NCBI GenBank assembly: GCA_964036295.1
Contig: OZ038469.1
Span: 7,642,067 to 7,706,066, forward strand
Direction: 5' to 3'
Length of the DNA stretch: 64,000 bases
From: Plumapathes pennacea
Taxonomy: Eukaryota > Cnidaria > Anthozoa > Antipatharia > Myriopathidae
A program made the translations under genes and the position numbers. Under the pieces are notes generated by a model. The model saw only the letters and a program-made list of their open reading frames with translations, was not told the origin of the DNA and did not search any database. Of the stretch, positions 46,535-58,493 are shown in pieces. Every line of letters begins with the position of its first letter. Within the stretch, counting starts at the first letter, position 1.

Positions 46535-47150
46535 AATGAATATTTTCTGCTAAATGAACAGCAAAAGGTGTAGTATTCTGAGCTATTGATGCAGACTGTG
46601 CAGCGAGGCGACTTCTTCCCTGAGCGCTTTGTTTTCTTGTTGGAGTGTTTCAATCTGGCCACCTTGAAATTCCAGACTGGGTAAGCTCGTATAGCTTTCG
46701 TATTTCTTTGTTTTCTTCAAGGAGTTTGTCGGTGTTTGTTTGTATCTTGATGAGCACTTTCCATATATCAGTCAGCTTGGGCACCTCGGTGAGTTCCTCA
46801 TGGTGATTGGCTTCTGCTTCGTCTTCAGTGTATGTCTTACCAAGTTTCGCTGGTGGTTTCCAGCTTTTCCCAGCTTTTCTACCTGCACACTAGATTTAGT
46901 TTGTGCCTGCTGTACTTTTGTAATACTGTGAACCTCTCTCAATAGGAATTTATCCTCTGAGTTATCAAGCGTTAATGTCTGTCACTGTAGTTTCAAATAA
47001 TGTGAAATGTTTTGTGTGAAGTCCTTGTTTTGCAAGTATTATTATACATAGATTGGTATGAGAGCCTTTTCGTTTCTTAGAAGCTTGTTAGAAACATTGT
47101 AATTATGTTAGCTGTACTTTAAGGAACAAACCTAAATATTAAAAAATGTT
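46535..47150. other. Spacer with a possible decayed coil exon
   Basis: The - strand at 46700-46565 can encode a short leucine-zipper-like coil with interrupted frame. Nothing else is supported. Confidence 0.3.
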
Positions 47151-47154
47151 AGTA

Positions 47155-47240
47155 TATAGGTATGTATGTATGTAGTAAGTCTGTTAGTAAGTATGTATGT
47201 ATGTATGTATGTATGTATGTATGTATGTATGTATGTAGGT
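47155..47240. repeat. GTAT microsatellite
   Basis: GTAT tetranucleotides, pure from about 47190 to 47236, flanked by imperfect units. Confidence 0.95.
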
Positions 47241-47274
47241 ATTTTAGTAAATATATAAGCATGAGAAAAAAAGG

Positions 47275-47385
47275 GTCGCTGGAGCGTTGGATCAGTTGAT
47301 TGCTAGATCCTTGGATCAGTTGATTGCTGGAACATTGGATTGGTAGATCGCTGGATCCTTGGATTGGTAAATTGCTGGAGCGAGC
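47275..47385. repeat. Minisatellite of GCTGGA-CCTTGGAT units
   Basis: Units of about 18-36 bp such as TTGATTGCTAGATCCTTGGA, tandemly repeated about five times with variation. Confidence 0.8.
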
Positions 47386-47552
47386 CAAAAGAGCCTGGAA
47401 GTGATGCAGCCACCTTTAAAATTACCCAGATGTCACCTGAAACGAGGAACACAATAGTTTCGGCCATTCTTCATTGTTTTTTACTTCTAGCTTTTAATTC
47501 ATCATTTTCTGTTTATATAGAGAAGGAAAGAAAACATTTCATTCAGCTACTA

Positions 47553-47879
47553 CAGTCAACTCCCAGTAACTCAAACCTTCAAGGGAAATTGAAAGGGTTT
47601 GAGTGATCGGGAGTACAAGTTATTGGGAGTTAGTAACAAATGACCGGAAATAAGGAAGAAACGGTTTTTACTGTTTTTCTATTCATACAGTGTATATTTT
47701 AGTCAAATTTAATTATAGAGAAGTGGAGTGAAAATGGAACAATACAAGTTATTGAGGTTCTCAGTTACCGAGGGTAGAATTACAGTAAATATATGACAGA
47801 AATCCAGGGGAAATTGATTTTGGTTCAAGTTGGCACGAGGTTCGAGTTAGCGAGGGTTCGAGTTATCAGGAGTGGACTG
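47553..47879. mobile_element. Tc1/mariner-superfamily (pogo-like) MITE
   Basis: The ends are CAGTCAACTCCCAGTAACTC and, inverted, CAGTCCACTCCTGATAACTC, directly flanked by TA on both sides (47551-47552 and 47880-47881). Length is 327 bp and it is non-coding. TA duplication and CAGTC termini fit the pogo/Tigger branch. Confidence 0.85.
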
Positions 47880-48104
47880 TATTGAGTCTGAGTGACATAC
47901 TGGCTCATTTCTGGTGTCTTTGTCTGTTAAAAATTGACTGAGATGTTTGGGCTTACTATGTTCAAGTAACTAATCAAAAAGTGTGATGCATGAAAAGAGC
48001 AGGTGAAAAGTGAAGCACTTGACCTTTGTGCTGCCACTTGCAACACGTGGAACTCTGTGGTCTCCTGACAAGTCACTGTTTTGGGTTTAACCTCGGTGAA
48101 TAAC

Positions 48105-48494
48105 ATGAGTTCTTTCAATGACATCCAATCTGTAACAGAGCAAACTTGGTCAAGATCCTGTGGGAAAAAAATAGCACCAGAGAACATCCAGGACTGGCTT
48201 GATACATTCGCCAAAAGTTGTGGTACTTCATGTGAATTACTATTAGCAGGATTGCTGCCATGCACCAGAGCCCTAACCGAGGATGCATCGGTAAAACTGT
48301 TCGACTCTCTAAAAGAGAATGGGAACTTACCTTTTGTTGATCTAGCTCCATTTGGTACCAGCCAAATGCTGGCATGCAACATGGTCTGCATGGAACCACT
48401 AATCTCGCACCTTGAGCCATGTGTACAAAAAGCAACCTTATTGACTCCATGTCAACGAATGGCCTCTTTAACCAATTCCAGAACAGTATTATGA
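48105..48494 (+). pseudogene. DUF3987-like ATPase fragment
   Basis: The reading contains FAKSCGTSCELLLAGLLPC, a block NGNLPFVDLAPFG in the P-loop strand position, and LACNMVCMEPLISHLEP. Homologs I recall have a G-x-x-x-x-GK-S/T loop after LAPSG; here the loop reads APFGTSQM and lacks the lysine, so ATP binding is lost. The frame ends at TGA at 48494 and nothing clear follows. Confidence 0.5.
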
Positions 48495-49084
48495 AAGACG
48501 GTGAAAGGGTTCAAGTCCCGCTTTTGTGCATCAATCAACGGAATCCTGCATACTTGCATATTCTTTTGTGAAGTTATCAAACTCCAATACTTTGAAAAGA
48601 AGAACAGTTTCTGGATGCATTTTGGATTTGTCTTTCATTGCCAGCCGTCTTTTCCAAATCCGGCTTGGGTTGGATGTTGCTGGATATTTTTTAGTAAGGG
48701 ATAAATCCAATCACCTGCTTTTCTCTGAAGTTTCTTGTTATAAGAAAGCAGTCTTTCTTTACCACTGCTTGGGTGTCACCTTTCACAAATATCGATTTGA
48801 CGAGGGGTGCTGGTTTTGTAGGACTGTGTGCTGTTCTTGGCAGGCACCCAGACATATCTTACTTGTGTGGTACAGATATCCGTTGCTTTGAGAGGGTGAC
48901 CTGAACCTTGGTCTATGTATTTGGTTTTCTTTTGTCCATTACGTACAGGGTATGTACAGTTTTCAAATGAACACTTTTACACTCTCGCAAAATGTGTGCT
49001 TCACTTAAACTTCTACATTTGTTTTATCGATCTTTAAATTTTGGTAAACGGTGATTGTTTCTGCACTTAGAATCATTCTTCGGC
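48495..49084. other. No gene supported
   Basis: Open + strand readings to 48891 may be the decayed continuation of the DUF3987-like fragment, but no motif confirms it. Confidence 0.35.
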
Positions 49085-51937
49085 TTGCAGCACATTTTTG
49101 AGGGGAGCTTCAAAGATATCTAAATTGATAACCAGCGATGGCCTGGTTGGATTTAAGGAGGATACTGCCTGCAGCACTGAGTTCATCTCTGAAGTTCCAA
49201 AAAGCTTGGAGACTGTCAAGGAAGTGGCCTTTTGTGGGGGGCCAGCCTTGGATGATGTAGTGTTGGACTAATTGCATGTCTGGGCATGATTCTGTCGCTG
49301 TGCGTAGTTCTGCCAGGGTTAAATCTGTAATGGCTGTTGAAATTGGGTCTAACTGGGCTATGTGTCCTGATAACCTGGAGTGTGTCCAGGTTAGGGGAAG
49401 TAGTGGGTGTGTCTTGGCATGGAGCTCGAGTAAGTATCTGCCAGGTGCAGGGATGATTCCTTCCTGTACACTATGGTGAAGTTATATCACTGCAGGAAGA
49501 GCATCATTTTCTGCAGTCGCTCAGGAGCTGAGGTTAGATCTTTCTTGAAGATGAACTGTAGGGGTTGGGGGTCAGTGTGTACTGTAATGTGTGCCTTGCC
49601 AAGTAACCAATGGTCAAATTTGCTGAAACCTTCCACTATGGGCAGTCACTTTTTTGATTTGAGCGTATTGCTGTTCTGTTGGTGTTAGGCTTTTGGAGCT
49701 GTAGGCCACCGGCTGTAGATGTTCATCATCAAAAGTGCTGTGTTTGGAGGGTTGTAGAAATGCTGCTCCTAAGCTGTAGTCAGAGGCAACCACTTGAAGC
49801 ACAACTGGTGCCTTCACATTATAGTAGGCAATGCAGGGAGCAGAGCTAGCTAGGGTCTTGGCTTCTTGGAAGGCAAGTTGGTGTTGTGTCGCCCATAAAC
49901 ATGGGGTACCATCTTTGGTGAGGCTGCGCAGGGGTTGGGTAACTGTGCTCAAGTGTGGACAGAACTTGCTGAGGTAGTTGGTAACACCCAGGAATCTGCA
50001 GACTGCGTGCTTTTCTGAGGGTGTGGGCAATGAACTACTGCCTGGACTGTGGTTGGGTTTGGCAGGAGGCCTTCTCTGGTGATCACATGACCCCATCTTG
50101 TTGGCAGTGATTCATATGAAGTGCTATTCGAGTCGCTCAAGGACTGCAATCAGGTTTTAATTGATTCTTGCCTGAGGCTGAAGATATGCCAAAGGGAAGT
50201 CTTGTCCATCTGTAGCAGCCCCATGGTGTGCATGGTCGTCATGAATGATGAGCGGGCAGTTAACAGGATGTTCTGGAAGGCCTCTTTGACATCAATCACT
50301 GTCATGTAGTTGATGCCCTGGAGCTTGTGGAGGTTTTCTTCCAAGAGTGGGATTATGTACTTTGGCTGTCGTATGGCTTTGTCGAGGGTTTGGGAGGGAT
50401 CTTGGCATACCTGTATCTTTGCAGGTTTGTCTGGAGTAGGGTGCTTTCCCGTTACCACCATGTTAGAAATCCAGTCTGCGGATTTTAAGACTCGGATCAG
50501 TTGGCCAATGGCTTCATGTGCATCCAAAGCTGCTTTGATCTCCAGCTTCAACATAGGCTGACGATGGAGCATGAGTGGGTTTGATGCTGGGGTCAAGGTC
50601 AAACTGAACGGGAGAGCCCAGGTAGCCAGGTCCTTGGAATAGTGAACGCAGTTTTTGTAATGAATTCCATTGTTAGTGTCTAGTTCAGGCTAGATCTTTG
50701 ATGTGTCAGGCGGAGCTGGAGAAGGGCCGGCAGCTGATTCTGAGCTGTCTGGAGCCATTTGCAGTTTGGGATTGTGAAATGCTAGTTGTACACCGCCTAA
50801 TGTAGTGGGCGTTTAAAGTCAGTACACCCAAGGCCTTGCTGGCTTCTGTGCTGAGCAAGGCAGGCTGATCAGTGTCAATCACTTGAAAAATGAAGGTGTG
50901 GGTGTAGTTATTCTTGGTGGCGATGAGCGTCACTTGACCCACAGGTTTGATCGGTGGACTGGCATAGGGAAGCAGTACTGTGGAGGTGGTTTGGAGTTTG
51001 ACGTCAGGGATGTTGGCCAGGAGTGGAGATGGTAGGATGTTGCAAGAAGCTGCTGAATCAATCTGGAAAGGGATTTGCATGGCAGTGGTGGAGGCAGGGC
51101 TCTTTAGGTCAAGGTTTACAAAATGACCTGTGGTCTCTTCCGGTGTGTAGCTTGTCTGAAGTGGTGAAACTGTGTTCATACTGTACTGTCTCATCTTGGG
51201 AGTATGAAAGATCCTCTTCTGGAAGCAACATTCTGACATGTTCTTGCCTTTGTAAAGTAGCCTTCTGGGTGGCTTTCTGAGCGGAAAATGTGGGAGCTCG
51301 GTTGTCCCCAGTGGCTTGTAATTAAACCTTTGCAAAATGGCCAGTTTTGTGACAATAGCTGCAGGTTTGTCCCGAGGCTGGGCAAGATTCGCAGGATGTT
51401 TGTCACCACAAAGCCAGCAGGATCTGTTGAATGATCTGGGCTTGTTTTGTTAGGAGGCTTCTGAGAAATACCATGAGCAGGTGCTGGTGTGCAGTGTACC
51501 TGTTTTTCAATGGTAAAAGATGCCTTTGCGGAATCAGCTGAACAAGTAGTTGAGGCCAAAAAGGACTTTATCTCGTATGAACTCATCTGCATTTGTGCCA
51601 AAAAAGGAGCGTCCAGCTGCTGTGCAGACTGGTCTCCCAGGCTGTGATGGAAGCTTGGTCAGGTTGTGACATTTTCGCCCAGAAATAACAACGATCCTGC
51701 ATCAAAGTGCTCACTCCTACGTAGTACTGTTTGATTCTTTCTAGCCAGACCCAATGCTTCTCCTGGCTGGCTGTGGGGATTTTTGTAGCAATAACGTTGT
51801 CCAAAGTGTTGCATTCGGTGGCCGGTAAAGCAGTGCAGAGCACAACTGTTTCATACGGTAGTTTCTCCATGATATAATCATCGGCAGGAGCGGTCTGACC
51901 ATCCTTAGTGGGGTTACAATAGCCCTCCAATAAATAA
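49085..51937 (-). pseudogene. Ty3/Gypsy gag-pol remnant (third Gypsy lineage)
   Basis: Right to left there is gag-like capsid (ALPATECNTLDNVI, GVSTLMQDRCYFWAKM), a Cys/His knuckle near 51370, retropepsin (IPFQIDSAASCN, a D-S-A variant), and RT (KIQVCQDPSQTLDKAIRQP, NYMTVIDVKEAFQNI). RNase H and thumb follow (NYLSKFCPHLSTVTQPL, VVASDYSLGAAFLQPS, YAQIKK), and then part of the region leading to integrase (PDMQLVQHYIIQGWP), where it stops. The RT active-site region is missing at about 50150, with many frame changes. Its 5' gag start and LTR lie beyond the Helitron at 51938-53252. Confidence 0.82.
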
Positions 51938-53252
51938 CTAGAAATACGATAATTGCAGATACCCCCTCGCTCTGCCATTGATGGGACTTTTACTCCCAAC
52001 AAGAGTAACCTTTGTTTTACCGAAATGTTGACTCAATCTTCTCTTCGAAGTCAAGTGCTACACGCAAAGGAAGGAGAAAAAGCATGGTATGTGTTATAGA
52101 GTCGATTGCGTGACAGAGTACGTATTTCCCACGGTCTGCACGTCAAATTCATAGTCTCCAAACACGTTCTCAAATTTAATATTCAAATTTTGAAGTTGGT
52201 CGGCTGTTGTAGTACGGAAAAAAAGGAACACTGATTTTCCAATTTTGAATTCATAGGTAGTACAATTAAATAGGCTTCCTGTGCAATTTGTTTTTACTCG
52301 ACTGCATGCACAAGACTCAGGCATGCATGTTTAATGAGCTCGAATTGTTTTGTATGTGAGCGCACTCAAAACAACATGATTTCTCCCAGAATCAAAGCAA
52401 AACTTGAACGGTTTACTTCAAATTATACACGGGCTTCAGACCTAGTCATACTTTTAAGGGCTTGTGAACGATTCTCGCTGCAATCACCGCATGTCAAATT
52501 ACAGTATTTGTTACAGTTTTAGTCTTGAAAGAAATAATGAGATATCTGACTAAATCATTCAAGACTCCAAACTCTGAGCCAATACGGTAGCCGAAACTGG
52601 CGACAGAAGCGTATTAAAACAATACTCCAGGGAAAATGATAAGCATACAGATTTTTGATACGTTCTTGAAGTGATCGAGTTACAAGATACGGGTAGAATA
52701 TATTTGTCACGGTGATTGTTCGCTTTCCACTGACTAGCCTTTGTTGCTTGTCCTTTCTGAATAAGGATCTGAGTTTAACACAAGACGGCGTCTGAAGCTC
52801 CCGATTTGCTTCCAAGCGCTGTTCCCTGCGGAGCCGTTTCTTCAGCACGCTTCTGTTCATGATGCTGTCGGTTATCAAATGTTTGTTGTCTTTTCTCTAG
52901 ACGTATTTGGCGCTGTTCGATTGTTTCACGATTTCGCCTTGCCCATGCAAGTTCCCTTCTCTTTTGCAGATGAGCTTCACGAGACCGTGCTGTGTCAAGT
53001 TTTCCAGTTTTCAAATTCATTTCCGTGAACGCAGTTACGTACAGTTGTTGCTTCGTTCAAACCTTTGTTTGACCTCGCTTTGACGCTAATCTATAATTAT
53101 TATTACGTCATTGCCTTAGAGGTCGCCCTATGACAGACTGACAGACTGACTGACGAACATTAGGTTTTGAGATGGCGACTCGCTTGCAGTCTCCACACAA
53201 AGTGAATTTGCTGCATTAGCGCCATAATTATTACCCTCACTTCGCCCGGGGA
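51938..53252 (-). mobile_element. Helitron copy D, inserted in Gypsy gag
   Basis: On the - strand it begins TCCCCGGGCGAAG after host A (53253) and ends TATTTCTAG before host T (51937), with no target duplication. It carries the captured ORF1 segment at 53020-52775 (81 codons: NLKTGKLDTARSREAHLQ.., ETIEQRQIRLEKRQ). The flanks are the two halves of the same retroelement, which gives a direct empty-site reading. Confidence 0.9.
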
Positions 53253-53488
53253 TAATCATGAAATCTAGTCTCCAAATGTCTGAAGTGGTCTCGGTTTTCT
53301 GAAACCACTTGGATGTCCAGGATTGGTTTCTCATGTTTTGGTATGTTTATATGGATCAAAGAAGTCAAGATGGCGGCAAAGGTTGAAGTTTTTGGTGCAG
53401 CAAGTAAATGTTGTGTATGTTAATTCAACTTGCCAATTTGTTGTTAATTGTGCTCTTTGCGGTAGGTTTGTAGGTACTGCTGACACCA
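53253..53488 (-). pseudogene. 5' part of Gypsy gag and primer-binding site
   Basis: The leader starts with the TGGTGTCAGCAG primer-binding site at 53488, then an ATG-led gag start (IYIPKH/MRNQSW frame region) that runs into the Helitron. The sequence resumes at 51937. Confidence 0.65.
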
Positions 53489-53831
53489 TGTTATTCATGT
53501 AAATGGTCAAAGGAATACAGCCATCTTTGAAACCACGTTTATTCCCTGAGTGAACTCAATACAAAATACTACATCTGGGAACTACATTATGTCGTAGTTA
53601 AACTATATTATGTCGATTTCCCCAAGTAAATTTGCAGACTTTAAAGAAGAATGGCTACTTGAAATAACCACTGGAAAGATGCTGTATACAACAGTACTAG
53701 CAAATGTTGGGACATGGTTGTGTCCTAATTTCCTTTTCAGCTCACTGGAATGGATGGCAGCCATTTTCCTCCATGTCAAGAGGATCAGGTATACTATTAT
53801 GTACATGCAAAATAATTTGTAAAGTATGCAC
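53489..53831 (-). repeat. Probable 5' LTR of the third Gypsy element
   Basis: It ends ...ATAACA immediately before the primer-binding site and has an AATAAA on the - strand at about 53545. A TGTGCATAC start at 53831 is my best guess for the outer edge. No second LTR is in place for comparison. Confidence 0.5.
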
Positions 53832-53954
53832 ATGGATAGTGGGGACCTACAGGTTCAGTGGGTAATTCTGTTCTAAACTATATGCTTCAGACCATTACCA
53901 TAATAACAACGGAGACAACTGGTTTAATTGTGGTGTAGTTGGGCCATTACTGTT

Positions 53955-54430
53955 TAGGCCCCATTTACACCAGAGCGAATTGTTCCGGATTCGTGACATT
54001 TGTTTCCAGATTTGTGAAAGCGTTTGCACTAGTTTTGATGAATCCGAATCATTTTCTGTGAATCCGGAATAAAAACGAATCCGCAATCGAAAGTGAGAAC
54101 TTTGTATCCGAAATGGTTTTCTGATGTAAACACACTTTTCCAGATGCGTCAAGCAATTGCCTCGTTTTTAGGTTCGCGCATGCATAGAATGAATACAACG
54201 TGGCAGACATTGGCAGGTTGTCAATGTTGTTTATGGTTTTTGCAAATTTGTCATTTCTTTTTCTCGCTTATCAGTGCAGCCTGTTACTGATGATACAAAG
54301 AATATACTTCCAAAGAAGAAACCAGTTAGCTGAACTTTTGGTATCTACGGGAGTTAGAATTCAACGATTGAATGGTAGAAAAAGGCCACGCTGATTCTGG
54401 ATCAGGCCAGGCAGAGTGGAGGATAGGAAC
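53955..54430 (+). pseudogene. Harbinger-type transposon 5' fragment
   Basis: The start GGCCCCATTTACACCAG follows TTA, as in PIF/Harbinger elements (TTA target, GGCC/GGGC termini). Downstream a + reading (LLLMIQRIYFQRRNQLAELL.., RKRPR then FWIRPGR) matches the N-terminus of Harbinger nucleases before the catalytic region, with one stop. It is cut off at about 54430 by the BEL/Pao fragment. Confidence 0.65.
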
Positions 54431-56600
54431 CAGGTGAGAGAAGTGCTGCTGCTTCGGCAGTAGGATTGGATGTTTTTCTGGGAGATCGAGATTGGATCGG
54501 CAGAGACGGCCACCTACTCTGAATATTCGTTCAGCATCTAGGATCGGGTCCAGGCGATGTAGATTGATGTCTTCAGTGCATGTTTCCTCTGGCAGATGCG
54601 ATCTCCGTCGTTAGGTGGGTCGCCGACTTCTCTCGCTAGTAAGAGGTCATCCAGGAAGACGTCTTTCTGGACAGCTTTCACCATTATGGTTTCTGCATGG
54701 TTCAGCTCTTCAGTAGTTGGACGACGTGTGAGTCCTGGGTCTGCTTCCTGCATGGGAGGCTTCTGTTTTGAGCATTCATGGCTTGTTCCTTCGGTCCGCT
54801 TACCGGACCTGTGACTGTTGCATGCCGCTCTAAACTCCTTTATCTTGACCAAGGTTGACCAAGGCTCGATGTAGGGACGCAAAACTTGAGAAGCAGTTGA
54901 ACCTTTCCGATCCTAATCCCTGTGTTGCGTGGACTCCTGTGACACGGGTGATCACTGGTTTCCTGACCTCTGGGTCTTTTTCGTCCAGTACAACTTCTGT
55001 GGTCGCCAATCTGGTGATAGGCAAGGAACTTCTCAAAAATTCTGGACCATTCAGCCGTATGGAATCTTTCAGGTTCTGGGCGGGGATCCCACGGGTAGCA
55101 AGGTTGGCTGGGTTTGAGGCGGTCCTGATGTATCTCCATTGTGATGAGTCTAATGTGTTCCTTATTGTCTGTACACGGTTTGCCACGTAGGTATAGAAAC
55201 GTCGACTGTCGCTCTTAATGTACCCGTGTGTGACCTTGGAGTCAGTGTAGAGGACGACTTCGTGGATTGGGATACTGAGTTCTTGCGACAGTTTCTTTGC
55301 TGCCTTGGAAGACAGAACTGCGCCACACAGTTCTGGTCGAGGAACTGAGGTTGCTTTTAAGGGAGCCAGCCTTGTTTGCCTGAAGAGAAAGGCAATGCTT
55401 CTCCCAATTCGTTGACTTGCTTTAGATAGGAGGCAACTCCTATTCCCTCGTTGCTTGCGTCAGAGAATGAATGGATCTCGGATCGGATCACACGGCCAAA
55501 GTCTTCCGGGTGGTAGCACCTGGGGACACGGATCTGCTCCAAAACCAAGAGCGCATCTTCCAAGAATGCCATTTATGGGCCAACTCTTGAGGCAAGGGGT
55601 TGTCCCATCCCAGGGGAGGATCATTAGCTTTGTTCCCCATGGCAACCAGTTAGCGGAGCAACAACTTTCCTCTGAGAATGATGGGGGTGGCGAGGCCCAA
55701 AGGGTTGTAAACCGAGTTGATAATGGCAAAAACGCCTCTGTGTGTATATGGCCTTTCTGGCAGAGCCACGTTAAAGGTGAAGTTGTCCCCTTCCAGTTCC
55801 CAGTGGACTCCAAGGGAGCGCCGAATCAGAAGACTATCCTTGCGCAGGTCCAATTCGCAGACGTTCTTTCCTCCGTCTTCTCTTGGTAGCGCTTCCATGA
55901 CGACAATGGAATTTGAGATGACTTTGTGTAATCTGAGGTGGGCGGCAGCCAGCATGGATTGGGTTTTCTTTATCAACACCGATACTTCTTCATTTGTTGA
56001 TCTTGAAGTCAGTCCATCATCGACATAGAAGTCTTTATGGACAAAGTCCTTTGCCAATGAACCAAACTCCTCGCCATCTTTCACCGTCCTTCTCATGCCA
56101 TAGGTGGCAATGGCTGGGCTGGAGATGTTCCCGAAGATGTGGACGTGCATGCGGTATTTTACTACTTTCTCTAGAGGGTTGTTAATCTTGAACCAAAGGA
56201 GTCTCAGGAAATCCCTGTGGCTGGGTGTTACGTGAAATGAGTGGAACATTTGTTCCACATCACACATCAGGGTGACCTTTACTTGTCTGAATTGGATTAG
56301 GACGCCGAGAAGGCTGTTCATTTGATCTGGTTCTGCCAGAAGTTCTTTGTTCAATGAGACCCCTTGGAACTCTGAGGACGAGTTGAAGACCACTCGGATC
56401 TGGCCAGGCTTCCTAGGATGGTATACTCCAAACTGGGGCAGGTACCAAACTTGACCTGGACAGTTGGTCTCTTGGTCAGCTTTCAGCTTCTCGGAAGGCA
56501 CTTGAGTGGCATGCCTGCGCTTGAAGATCTTTTCCATCAATTCAAGATAGTCCTCCAACTGAGGTTTCCTCCTGAACGATTTGAGTAGGCTGTTGAGACG
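54340..56600 (-). pseudogene. BEL/Pao retrotransposon pol
   Basis: The RT region 56600-55650 has WYLPQFGVYHPRKPGQIRVVF, the SSEFQGVSLN block, CDVEQMFHSFHVTPSHRDFL and active site HKDFYVDDGL, then RSLGVHWELEGD and NPLGLATPIILRGKLLL. In interrupted frames from 55600 to 54340 come a DASNEGIGV RNase H-type block, the TASNPANLATRGIPA block and an RVGGRL-type block. The integrase zinc finger and core are absent. Frames break at least four times after 55650. The 5' side joins an unrelated gene in frame (see 56600-58328). Confidence 0.85.
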
Positions 56601-58328
56601 ATTTGCGGTCGTAAAGTTTCCCTTGGCTCGTGCTTTCTTTTGTCCAACTGGCCCACGTTTTTCCAAACCATGCCGGTTGAGGTCGACCATGACTGCATGA
56701 ACCAAATCCCGGGGTACACGGAGGTCATGTTCTTGCCGCACTTTAAGATGCATTGCTCTGTATCCGAGTAATTTCCTGGGCCCGTCAAGCTCCTTTACGG
56801 CTTCCTTGACTTCGGCTACCGATACATTGGAATCATTGTCGAAATTTAATGTTTGTCTGTCAGTCTGTCCTGCGACCTCGTCCCCAGTTCCTATTGCTGC
56901 TTAACCAATAACAAAGGCAGGATCGATCATGTGTGGCCCTGTAGTTTTACTCGCAGTAAGAGAAATTAGATACAGTATATCGTAGCTGTGTTTACGAAAA
57001 TGGAAAACTGGAAAACTTGAAACAACAGTCTCGTGAAGCTCGTCTTCAAAAGAGAAGGTAACAGGCACGGGCAGGGCGAAATCATGAAACGATCAAACAG
57101 CGCCAAATCCGTCTAGAGAAAAGACAAACATGTTATAACAGACAGCATCATGAACAGGAAGCGTGCTGAAGAAACGGCTCCGCAAAGGGAACAGTGCTTG
57201 AAAGCAAATCGGGAGCTTCAGACGCCGTTTTGTGTTAAACGCAGATACTTATTTTGAAAGGACAAGCAACAAAGGTTAGTCAGTGGAAATCGAACAATCA
57301 CCGTGACAAATATATTCTATCCCGTATAGCTTGTATAAACTCAATCACTTCAAGAATGTATTAAAATCTGTATGCTGATCATTTTCCCTCGAAGTATTGT
57401 TTTACTACGCTTCTGTCGCCAGTTTCGGCTACCGTATTTGGTCAGAGTGATCGGAACTTGTAGTCTTGAATGATTTAGTCAGATGTCTTATTTTTCTGTA
57501 ATTTGACACGTGGTGATTGCAGCGAGAATTGTTCACAAGCCCTTAGAAGTATCACTGGGTCTGAAGCCCGTGTATAATTTGAAGTAAACTGTTCAAGTTT
57601 TGCTTTGATTCTGGGAGAAATCATGCCGTTTTGAGTGGGTTAACATACAAAACAATTCGAGCTCATTAAATATGCATGCCTGAGTCAGGTGCATGCAGTC
57701 TAGAGTAAAAATAAATCGCACAGGAAGCCTATTTAATTGTACTGCCTATGAAGTCAAAATTGGAAAATCATTGTTCCTTTTTTCCCGTACTACGATGGCC
57801 GACCAACTTCAAACTTTGAGTATTAAATTTTGAGAATGTGCTTGGCAGACTGTATGAATTAATTTGACGTGCCGATCGTGGGAAATACGTACTTCGTCAT
57901 GCAATCGATTCTTTTTTCAACACAAAAGTATAACACACACCATTCTTTTTCGCCTTCCTTTGTGTGTAGCACTTGAGTTCGAAGAAAAGATTGAGTCAAC
58001 ATTTCGGTAAAACAAAGGCTACTCTTGTTGGGAGTTACCAAAGTAAAAGTCCCATCAATGACAGAGTGAGGGGGTATCTGCGATTACCATATTTCTAGTA
58101 GTAGATATCAAAATGACGAAGGTGCCTGTCAAGAGTACGGAGGCTCCAAGCATATTGCCCAAAGTCCCTCTTCAAAAAATCGAAAATTTCCTCATGCTGG
58201 AGCCCACGCTTTACATGCTTGAAGAAAATCATCCTCTTTCCAGCCTTCGTTCCGGAAGTAGAAATTCCCCGCCATATTGCTTTCTTGAGAACTGGGTACC
58301 AGTCCACGACATACGCGGTTTCCCGCAA
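56600..58328 (-). pseudogene. Integrase-core (Ginger-like) gene N-terminus, split by a Helitron and fused to Pao
   Basis: 58328-58099 encodes KRMIFFKHVKRGLQHEEIF, FLKRDFGQYAWSLRTLDRHL and RHFDIYY. After the Helitron at 56839-58098 the reading resumes in frame at 56838 with SVAEVKEAVKELDGP, LLGYRAMHLKVRQEHDLRV and GPVGQKKARAKGNFTTA. I associate these blocks with cnidarian and chordate integrase-core proteins of the Ginger type, where a catalytic DGHDK region would follow. Here it is replaced without a frame break by BEL/Pao pol starting NRLNSLLKS. Apart from the Helitron the reading is open for about 430 codons. Confidence 0.65.
56839..58098 (+). mobile_element. Helitron copy E with alternative 5' terminus
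   Basis: The 3' end is TTTCTAG followed by T, like the other copies. The 5' end is TCGAAATTTAATG, a TC that in other copies lies about 90 bp inside the element. The host reading frame is restored exactly when 56839-58098 is skipped, so this is the true insertion boundary and not a later deletion. It carries the same captured ORF1 segment (57000-57240, frame-disrupted). Confidence 0.8.
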
Positions 58329-58493
58329 GGTATGATGGTATACTGTGGCAGTTCTCAGCCACTAACTTTTTTTTTCAAACCAGAAAAAAACAACAATGGC
58401 GTTGCGTTCTCGGCCATGGAAAAAAACTTTGTTTTCAATTCAAATTGATTTTACATTGACTTCGTTTGGACTTTGATTTTATTTTGAACATTT

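Noticed and set aside
54596-56185. + strand ORFs of 60-145 codons
   Set aside because: Antisense shadows of BEL/Pao pol.
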